Positions 58,245 to 64,000 of a DNA stretch of 64,000 bases are shown here, one piece after another. The first letter of the stretch is position 1. Each line of letters starts with the position of its first letter. The stretch spans positions 496,001 to 560,000 of the forward strand of contig NC_007626.1 in assembly GCF_000009985.1 (NCBI RefSeq), in the 5' to 3' direction. This DNA is from Paramagnetospirillum magneticum AMB-1. GTDB lineage: Bacteria > Pseudomonadota > Alphaproteobacteria > Rhodospirillales > Magnetospirillaceae. The position numbers and the translations under genes are program-made. The notes beneath the pieces were generated by a model. The model was not told the origin of the DNA and ran no database searches. It was given only the letters and a program-made list of their open reading frames with translations.

Positions 58245-59607
58245 GGGTAAGGCGGGGGCTGAGAATAGGGGCGGGGCTGGGTCCAAGGGGCTGATCATCG
58301 CCGCGCCCTCGTCTGGCAGCGGCAAGACCACCCTGACGCTGGGCCTGCTGCGCCTGCTGGCCCGCAAGGGGCTGGCGGTGGGCTCGGTCAAGGTGGGGCC
58401 GGATTACATCGACCCCGCCTTCCACGCCGCCGCCTCGGGGCGGCCCTGCTACAACCTGGATTCCTGGGCCATGCGGCCCGAGAGTCTGGGCGCCCTGGCC
58501 GCCAGGGCGGCGTCGGGGGCCGAACTGCTGGTCTGCGAAGGCGTCATGGGCCTGTTCGATGGCGCCTTCGTCCCGGCGGGGCAGCCTGACGGCAGCACCG
58601 CCGATCTGGCCGCCGCCACCGGCTGGCCGGTGGTGCTGGTCATCGACGGACGCGGCATGACCGGTTCGGCGGCGGCGGTGCTGGCCGGCTTCGCCCATCT
58701 CAGGCCCGAAGTGCGCATCGGCGGGGTGATCTTCAACCGGGTGGTGGGCGACAAGCACAAGGCGGCCATCGCGGCGGCTTGCGCCAGGGCCTGTCCCGGC
58801 ATCAGCCTGCTGGGCTTCCTGCCGCCGTCGTCCGGGCTGGAGACGCCGTCGCGCCACCTGGGGCTGGTCCAGGCCGCCGAACGCGCCGATCTTCAGACTT
58901 TTCTCGACGGCGCCGCCGCCCTGGTGGCCGAGCATGTGGACGTGGACGGGCTGGCCGCCCTGGCCCAACCATCGCGTCTGGCCGGCGGGAGTCTGGGGGC
59001 CATGATCCCGCCCCTGGGGGCACGCATCGCCGTGGCCCGCGACACCGCTTTCGCCTTCGCCTATCCCGCCCTGCTGGAGGGCTGGCGTCAGGCCGGGGCG
59101 GAACTGTCGTTCTTCTCCCCCCTGGCCGATCAGGGGCCGGATGAGGCCGCCGACGCGGTCTATCTGCCGGGCGGCTATCCCGAGCTGCATGCCGGTCGGC
59201 TGGCGGGCAATGCCGGGTTCCTGAACGGCTTGCGCCGCGCCGCCGCCGCTGGGGCGGTGCTGTACGGCGAATGCGGCGGCTACATGGTGCTGGGCCGCGG
59301 CATGGAGGATGCCCAAGGCGTCCGCCACGCCATGGCCGGGCTGTTGGGCCTGGAAACCTCCTTCGCCCGGCGCCGGCTGCACCTGGGCTACCGTCGGGCC
59401 GCCCTGTACGCCGCTGGTCCGCTGGGCGAGGCGGGGCAGGGCTATCGCGGGCACGAATTCCACTATGCCTCCGTCCTGGCGGAACAGGGGGCGCCCCTGT
59501 TCTCGGTGGCCGACGCGCCGGGGGCGGATCTGGGCCATGCCGGACTGGTCGAGGGGCGGGTGACGGGCTCGTTCGTTCATCTCATCGACCGGTTTGCCGG
59601 GTCTTGA
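58237..59607 (+). CDS. cobB: Cobyrinate a,c-diamide synthase CobB
   Basis: A 456-residue glutamine-dependent amidase that amidates the a and c side chains of cobyrinate using ATP. The N-terminal P-loop domain has LIIAAPSSGSGKTTLTLGLLRLL and VKVGPDYIDPAFHAAASGRPCYNLD. The C-terminal GATase domain has YLPGGYPELHAGRLAG, the catalytic Cys in YGECGGYMVLG and the His in GHEFHYAS. Start TTG 58237 overlaps the Sco gene; no ATG gives the full N-terminus. Length is normal. Confidence 0.93.
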   Translation: MAEGKAGAENRGGAGSKGLIIAAPSSGSGKTTLTLGLLRLLARKGLAVGSVKVGPDYIDPAFHAAASGRPCYNLDSWAMRPESLGALAARAASGAELLVCEGVMGLFDGAFVPAGQPDGSTADLAAATGWPVVLVIDGRGMTGSAAAVLAGFAHLRPEVRIGGVIFNRVVGDKHKAAIAAACARACPGISLLGFLPPSSGLETPSRHLGLVQAAERADLQTFLDGAAALVAEHVDVDGLAALAQPSRLAGGSLGAMIPPLGARIAVARDTAFAFAYPALLEGWRQAGAELSFFSPLADQGPDEAADAVYLPGGYPELHAGRLAGNAGFLNGLRRAAAAGAVLYGECGGYMVLGRGMEDAQGVRHAMAGLLGLETSFARRRLHLGYRRAALYAAGPLGEAGQGYRGHEFHYASVLAEQGAPLFSVADAPGADLGHAGLVEGRVTGSFVHLIDRFAGS

Positions 59608-59612
59608 ACTTG

Positions 59613-59672
59613 CTGCGGCGCAGCATGAAATGAATCCCTGGTCAAGGCGAATTCTGCATCACAGTGCAGAAT
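59613..59672 (+). promoter_or_regulatory. Two dyads in the phaZ upstream region (candidate PhaR-like sites)
   Basis: CTGCGGCGCAG (59613-59623) is a CTGC-N3-GCAG dyad, the form reported for PhaR, the PHA-responsive repressor. A second perfect dyad, ATTCTGCA (59651-59658) with TGCAGAAT (59665-59672), lies 28 bp further. Both are within 140 bp of the depolymerase start. Assignment to PhaR is inference. Confidence 0.45.
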
Positions 59673-59749
59673 AATTTTGTTGCTTGGATTGTCATCGGCC
59701 TGTAACAAAAAACCACGCCACCGTTCCAACCAGCCTGGGATCGACGGAT

Positions 59750-60976
59750 ATGCTCTATCACCTGCACGAAATGCAGCACCACGCTTTCGCCCCCATGCGC
59801 ATGCTGGCCGAGGCCATGCAGTCGGTCTACAGCCATCCCTGGGTGCCCATGGCCTATACCAAGTTCGGCCGCACGGTGGCGGCCACGGCCGAGTTGGTGG
59901 AGCGCACCACCAGGCGCTACCCCAAGCCGCCCTTCAACCTGCACAGTACGGTGGTGGACGGCGAGACGGTGAACGTGGTCGAGCAGGTGACCCATCACAC
60001 GCCCTTCTGCAACCTGCTGCATTTCAAGCGCAACGTCGAAGGGCGCAACGACCCCAAGGTCCTGCTGCTGGCCCCCATGTCGGGCCACTTCGCCACCTTG
60101 CTGCGCGGCACGGTGGAGACCATGCTGCACGAGCATGACGTCTACATCACTGATTGGATCGATGCCCGCAACGTGCCGCTGGCCCAGGGCAATTTCACCC
60201 TGGACGACTATATCGACCTGCTGGTGGAATTCATGGAGGTCCTGGGGCCGGATACCCACGTCATGGCGGTGTGCCAGCCTTCGGTGCCCATGCTGTGCGC
60301 CGTGTCGCTGATGGCTGCGGCGGGCAATCCCAACCAGCCGCGCTCCATGCTGATGATGGGCGGTCCCATCGATACCCGCATCAATCCCACCAAGGTCAAC
60401 GACGTCGCCACCCACAAGCCCCATTCGTGGTTCGAGCGCACGGTGATCCATTCGGTGCCCATGAACTATGCCGGGCACGGCCGCAAGGTCTATCCCGGCT
60501 TCCTGCAGCTGCACGGCTTCATGAGCATGAACCTGGAGCGCCACGTGGGCGAGCACGTCAAGCTGTTCCAGAACATGGTCAAGGGCGACGGCGATTCCGC
60601 CGCCCAGCACCGCGAGTTCTACGACGAGTACCTGTCGGTGATGGACCTGCCGGCCGATTACTACCTGGAAACCATCGGCAAGGTGTTCCAGGAGCATCAC
60701 CTGCCGCGCGGCATCATGGAATCAAGGGGCCGCAAGGTCGATCCCGGCGCCATCCGCCACACGGCGCTGATGACCATCGAGGGCGAGAAGGACGACATCA
60801 CCGGCGTTGGCCAGACCAAGGCCGCCCACGACCTGTGCTGTAATCTGGCGCCCGAGAAGCAGCGCTACCATTTGCAGCCCAAGGTGGGCCATTATGGCGT
60901 CTTCAACGGCCGCCGCTGGCGTGAAGAGGTCTATCCCAATGTCCGCGAGTTCATCCGCCAACACGACAAAGGCTGA
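59750..60976 (+). CDS. phaZ: Intracellular polyhydroxyalkanoate depolymerase
   Basis: A 408-residue cytoplasmic enzyme that degrades stored polyhydroxybutyrate. It has the PhaZ1-type pattern: LLLAPMSGHFATLLRGTVE, HDVYITDWIDARNVPL, the nucleophile Cys175 in MAVCQPSVPMLC, EGEKDDITGVGQT and the catalytic-His region KVGHYGVFNGRRWR. The CQPSVP motif replaces the GxSxG lipase box, as in Ralstonia PhaZ1. There is no signal peptide, in keeping with granule breakdown inside the cell. The dyads upstream suggest PHA-linked control. Confidence 0.92.
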   Translation: MLYHLHEMQHHAFAPMRMLAEAMQSVYSHPWVPMAYTKFGRTVAATAELVERTTRRYPKPPFNLHSTVVDGETVNVVEQVTHHTPFCNLLHFKRNVEGRNDPKVLLLAPMSGHFATLLRGTVETMLHEHDVYITDWIDARNVPLAQGNFTLDDYIDLLVEFMEVLGPDTHVMAVCQPSVPMLCAVSLMAAAGNPNQPRSMLMMGGPIDTRINPTKVNDVATHKPHSWFERTVIHSVPMNYAGHGRKVYPGFLQLHGFMSMNLERHVGEHVKLFQNMVKGDGDSAAQHREFYDEYLSVMDLPADYYLETIGKVFQEHHLPRGIMESRGRKVDPGAIRHTALMTIEGEKDDITGVGQTKAAHDLCCNLAPEKQRYHLQPKVGHYGVFNGRRWREEVYPNVREFIRQHDKG

Positions 60977-61421
60977 TTCCGAAGCGGAAGGTCCGCCGTT
61001 CTGGCGGACCACGCCGCTGTCGGCCATGACGCGGGAGCAGTGGGAATCCTTATGCGACGGCTGCGGCCGCTGCTGCCTGCACAAGCTGGAAGACGCCGAC
61101 ACCGGCGAGATCCACTACACCAACGTGGCCTGCCGGCTGCTGAACCTGCACACCTGCGGCTGCAAGAGCTATGCGAAGCGCTGGGACTCGGTGCCGGACT
61201 GCGTCGAGCTGAGCCCGGTGGTGCTGGCCGGCATCAAGTGGTTGCCGTCCACCTGCGCCTACCGGGTGCTGTCGGAGGGCAAGGTGCTGCAATGGTGGCA
61301 CCCCCTGGTCTCGGGCGATCCCGAGAGCGTGCACCGCGCCGGCATCTCGGTGCGCGGCAAGGTCATCGCCGAATCCCGCGCCGACCTGCTGGACTATCAT
61401 GTGGTGACCTGGCCGGAATAG
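60939..61421 (+). CDS. YcgN/YkgJ-family cysteine-cluster protein
   Basis: A 160-residue cytoplasmic protein with a cysteine cluster: CDGCGRCCLHKLED, then CRLLNLHTCGCKSYAKR and CVELSP, and CAYRVL. This is the UPF0260/YcgN family, thought to bind a Zn or Fe-S centre. The ATG (60939) lies in the last codons of phaZ, so the two genes overlap by 38 bp. Function is unknown. Confidence 0.88.
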   Translation: MSASSSANTTKADSEAEGPPFWRTTPLSAMTREQWESLCDGCGRCCLHKLEDADTGEIHYTNVACRLLNLHTCGCKSYAKRWDSVPDCVELSPVVLAGIKWLPSTCAYRVLSEGKVLQWWHPLVSGDPESVHRAGISVRGKVIAESRADLLDYHVVTWPE

Positions 61422-61487
61422 CCCGGAGCGCCGAGCATCAAGTGGACGTTCGGCGGATTAGGGCTATTCGCTCCCAAGGGGCGCCGC

Positions 61488-61856
61488 TCAGCCCACCATG
61501 CGCTGGGAGGGAAGGGAGGCTTCCCGCCGCCCCATGTGGCCGATCCAGCGCCGGGCCAGGTTGACCAGGGCGCGACGCTCCAGAGCCTCTGGCTTGCCGC
61601 CCCGCCAGCCATCCAGCAGGCGGCGGGCCGAGGCGATGATGGCCATGTGATCGCCTTGGGGGACCTCGTCGCGGGCGAAATGGGCGACGATGGTGCGCAA
61701 CAGGGTTTCCAGCGCCATCTCCACCACCACGGGCGGCGCGCCGACCGAGCGGGCGACATCGATCTCGTTGAGGAGGCTGATCACCTGCCGGTGCTCCGCA
61801 TCCACCCGGGCATGGCCCACCGAGTATCGATTGTCCCAGATCGCGATCATCCCCAT
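61488..61856 (-). CDS. Hemerythrin-like protein (partly degenerate)
   Basis: A 122-residue four-helix protein. It has the bacteriohemerythrin start WDNRYSVGHARVDAEHRQVISLLNEI and VAHFARDEV in helix B. The third helix has a single His (QGDHMAIIA) where HxxxH is usual, and the fourth has WIGHMGRR without the usual HxxxxD. The di-iron site would therefore miss one or two ligands. An O2-sensing or carrier role is doubtful. The start may be M1 or M3. Confidence 0.7.
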   Translation of the reverse strand: MGMIAIWDNRYSVGHARVDAEHRQVISLLNEIDVARSVGAPPVVVEMALETLLRTIVAHFARDEVPQGDHMAIIASARRLLDGWRGGKPEALERRALVNLARRWIGHMGRREASLPSQRMVG

Positions 61857-61988
61857 TGGTCCCCGAATTTACCCTTTGTTAAGAGTGACTCGGGAAGCCC
61901 GCAATGTTGATGGGGGTAAATGGGTAGGGGGATGGCCCGCCCGGAGGAGGGGGAGGCCTCCTCCGGCTTAGGGCTCTTATACTTTCGG

Positions 61989-64000
61989 CTATTCGGCGGC
62001 GTTGACGCGGGTCCGGCCCACCGGATGGGCGAGGCGGGACAGCATCTCCTTGGGCACTACCTGCCAGAAGCGCGGTACTTCGCGGTCCCAGTCGGCCAGC
62101 AGGGATTCCGCCCAGGCCGAGCCGGTGACGGCGGCGTGTTCCTGCACCAGGGCCTTCAGCACCCCTTCCCAATGGGGCGTCTCCAGCCGTTGCCAGATGA
62201 CGCTTTCCGGATTGACGCGCTTGGCGAAGCTTTCGTCGGAATCATAGACGAAGGCCATGCCCCCGGTCATGCCGGCGGCAAAGTTGGCGCCCACCGGCCC
62301 CAGGATCACGGCGGTGCCACCGGTCATGTATTCACAGCCGTTGGAGCCGCAGCCCTCGATCACCGTCTCGGCGCCGGAATTGCGGACGGCGAAGCGCTCG
62401 CCCGCCTGTCCGGCGGCGAACAGCTTGCCCGCCGTGGCGCCGTACAGCACCGTGTTGCCGATGATGGTGTTCTCGTTGCTTTTCAACTGGGAGGCCACCG
62501 GCGGCCGCACGATGATGGTGCCGCCCGACAGGCCCTTGCCCACGTAGTCGTTGGAATCGCCGAACACTTCCAGCGTCAGGCCCTGCACCGCGAAGGCGCC
62601 GAGCGACTGTCCCGCCGAGCCGCGCAGGCGCACGGTGACGTGGTCGGGCGCCAGGCCGGTCATGCCGTGGCGCTTGAAGATCTTGTGCGACAGCTTGGTG
62701 CCGATGGCGCGCTGGACGTTCCGCACGTTGTAGTCCAGCTGCATCTTCTCGCCGTCTTCCAGGGCCGGCTTGGCGTCGATGATCATCTGGGCGTCCAGGG
62801 TGTCGGGGACCTCCTGGGTCTTGTCCTCGACGCAATAGCGGGGGAAGCCGCCGGTGTCGGCCTGGGCCAGCAGCGGGTTCAGATCTAGGTCGTCCAGATG
62901 GCTGGCGCCGCGGCTGACCTGATGCAGCAGGTCGGCGCGGCCGATGACCTCGGCGAGAGAACGCACGCCCAGCGAGGCGAGGATCTCGCGCACATCTTCA
63001 GCGATGAAGCTGAACAGATTGACCACCTTTTCCGGGTTGCCGGTGAACTTCTCGCGCAAGCTCAGGTCCTGGGTGCAGACGCCGACCGGGCAGGTGTTGG
63101 AATGGCACTGGCGCACCATGATGCAGCCCATGGCCACCAGGGAGGAGGTGCCGATGCCGAACTCCTCGGCGCCCAGCATGGCGGCGATGACGATGTCGCG
63201 GCCGGTCTTCAACCCGCCGTCGGTGCGCAGCTTCACCCGATGGCGCAAGCGGTTGAGCGTCAGCACCTGATGGGCCTCGGACAGGCCCAGCTCCCAGGGC
63301 AGGCCGGCGAACTTGATGGAGGTCTGGGGCGAAGCGCCGGTGCCGCCCACATGGCCGGAGACCAGGATGGTGTCGGCCTTGGCCTTGGCCACGCCGGCCG
63401 CCACCGTGCCTATCCCTGAGCGCGACACCAGCTTCACCGTGACGCGGGCGTGCGGATTGATCTGCTTCAGGTCGTAGATCAGCTGGGCCAGATCCTCGAT
63501 GGAATAGATGTCGTGGTGGGGCGGCGGGCTGATCAGCATGACGCCGGGGGTGGCGTGGCGCAGCTTGGCGATCTCCACCGTCACCTTGAAGCCGGGAAGC
63601 TGGCCGCCCTCGCCGGGCTTGGCGCCCTGGGCAACCTTGATCTCGATCTCGCGGCACATGTTGAGATATTCGGCGGTGACGCCGAAGCGGCCCGAGGCGA
63701 TCTGCTTGACCGCCGAATTGGCGTTGTCGCCGTTGGGACGCGGGCGATAGCGCTCGCGGTCCTCGCCGCCCTCGCCCGACACCGACTTGGCGCCGATGCG
63801 GTTCATGGCGATGTTCAGCGTGCCGTGGGCCTCGGGGGAGAGGGCACCGAGCGACATGCCGGGGGTCAGGAAGCGCTTCCTGATCTCGGTGATGCTTTCC
63901 ACCTCGTCCAGGCTGATGGGAGCGCCGGCGGGCTTCAGGTCCAGCAGGTCGCGGATGGTGATGGGCGGCAGCTTGCGCATGCCGTCCGAGTACTTCTTGT
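61989..64000 (-). CDS. gltB: Glutamate synthase large subunit (3' part; continues past the window)
   Basis: The C-terminal about 670 residues of the NADPH glutamate synthase alpha subunit. It has the FMN-binding synthase domain (MSLGALSPEAHGTLNIAMNRIG, EGGEDRERYRP, GQLPGFKV, ISPPPHHDIYSIEDLAQLI, VSGHVGGTGASP), the 3Fe-4S ligands in QCHSNTCPVGVC, and the GXGXG beta-helix domain (GSAGQSLGAFAV, GTAVILGPVGANFAAGMTGGMAFVYD). It transfers ammonia from glutamine to 2-oxoglutarate. The glutaminase part lies beyond position 64,000; codons continue without a stop to the edge. Confidence 0.95.
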   Translation of the reverse strand, partial: KKYSDGMRKLPPITIRDLLDLKPAGAPISLDEVESITEIRKRFLTPGMSLGALSPEAHGTLNIAMNRIGAKSVSGEGGEDRERYRPRPNGDNANSAVKQIASGRFGVTAEYLNMCREIEIKVAQGAKPGEGGQLPGFKVTVEIAKLRHATPGVMLISPPPHHDIYSIEDLAQLIYDLKQINPHARVTVKLVSRSGIGTVAAGVAKAKADTILVSGHVGGTGASPQTSIKFAGLPWELGLSEAHQVLTLNRLRHRVKLRTDGGLKTGRDIVIAAMLGAEEFGIGTSSLVAMGCIMVRQCHSNTCPVGVCTQDLSLREKFTGNPEKVVNLFSFIAEDVREILASLGVRSLAEVIGRADLLHQVSRGASHLDDLDLNPLLAQADTGGFPRYCVEDKTQEVPDTLDAQMIIDAKPALEDGEKMQLDYNVRNVQRAIGTKLSHKIFKRHGMTGLAPDHVTVRLRGSAGQSLGAFAVQGLTLEVFGDSNDYVGKGLSGGTIIVRPPVASQLKSNENTIIGNTVLYGATAGKLFAAGQAGERFAVRNSGAETVIEGCGSNGCEYMTGGTAVILGPVGANFAAGMTGGMAFVYDSDESFAKRVNPESVIWQRLETPHWEGVLKALVQEHAAVTGSAWAESLLADWDREVPRFWQVVPKEMLSRLAHPVGRTRVNAAE

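Noticed and set aside
1..64000. CRISPR arrays, rRNA genes or insertion-sequence transposases
   Set aside because: No regularly spaced repeats, no rRNA-like sequence and no transposase ORF were seen; the repeats present are DGR, integrase-site or palindromic intergenic types.

Overview
The window looks like a chromosomal segment of a GC-rich alphaproteobacterium of the Rhodospirillales, most likely a Magnetospirillum-like spirillum. This is inferred from the polar-flagellum gene set (fliF-fliG-fliH-fliN-flbD-flhA-flhF-flhG), the anaerobic ubiquinone genes ubiT-ubiU-ubiV, cobalamin genes and an intracellular polyhydroxyalkanoate depolymerase. It divides into a mobile left part (1 to about 25,080) and a core-genome right part.

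Positions 1-16,650 hold a mosaic prophage, almost entirely on the plus strand. At its left edge is a complete diversity-generating retroelement (DGR): two tandem variable-protein genes (106-639, 705-1247), an Avd-type accessory gene (1312-1668), a template repeat (1858-1946) and a reverse transcriptase (1944-3059). Within the aligned repeats, both variable repeats differ from the template only at template adenines, apart from one extra codon that both variable repeats share. Each has a GC-rich adenine-free 3' end and a perfect 10-bp hairpin about 25 bp downstream. A DNA adenine methyltransferase is translationally coupled to the reverse transcriptase. Then come Mu-like genes (GemA, Mor, endolysin, DksA-like zinc finger, DUF2730, gp26/gp27-like, terminase), an RcGTA-like tail-tip module (DUF2163, NlpC/P60, tail-tip protein, fibre proteins) and a Com zinc finger with a D12-class adenine methylase. 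The terminase gene appears fused in frame to the C-terminus of a DUF2460 tail protein, which implies that all head genes and most tail genes were deleted while the DGR stayed intact.

Positions about 16,650-25,082 form a second mobile unit beside tRNA-Ala(CGC). It has a P4-type tyrosine integrase, an AlpA-like excisionase, an AAA/RepA-like helicase and small unknown genes on the minus strand. A more AT-rich plus-strand cargo consists of a signal-peptide microprotein, a Sel1-repeat caspase-like protease and a two-TM protein in overlapping frames. TACCCCC-type repeats lie beside the integrase start and again at the left edge of this unit.

Positions 25,131-64,000 are core genome. They hold ubiTUV (oxygen-independent ubiquinone hydroxylation) with an FNR-type dyad upstream, a receiver/cNMP-binding regulator, a DnaJ-domain membrane protein, and a large minus-strand flagellar block. 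That block runs from a FliK-like protein, flhG, flhF, flhA, flbD, fliN, fliH, fliG and fliF to the hook operon fliK-flgD-flgE, which has a sigma-54 promoter. Next come a CinA-like protein, a GNAT-Nudix fusion, argJ and a parvulin isomerase. On the plus strand are gap-pgk, cobM, a CobA/CysG-type methyltransferase, a UreH/SafE-like membrane protein, a Sco1 protein, cobB, phaZ and a YcgN-like Fe-S protein. A hemerythrin-like protein and the 3' part of gltB are on the minus strand. All identifications are from reading the sequence; no database search was run.
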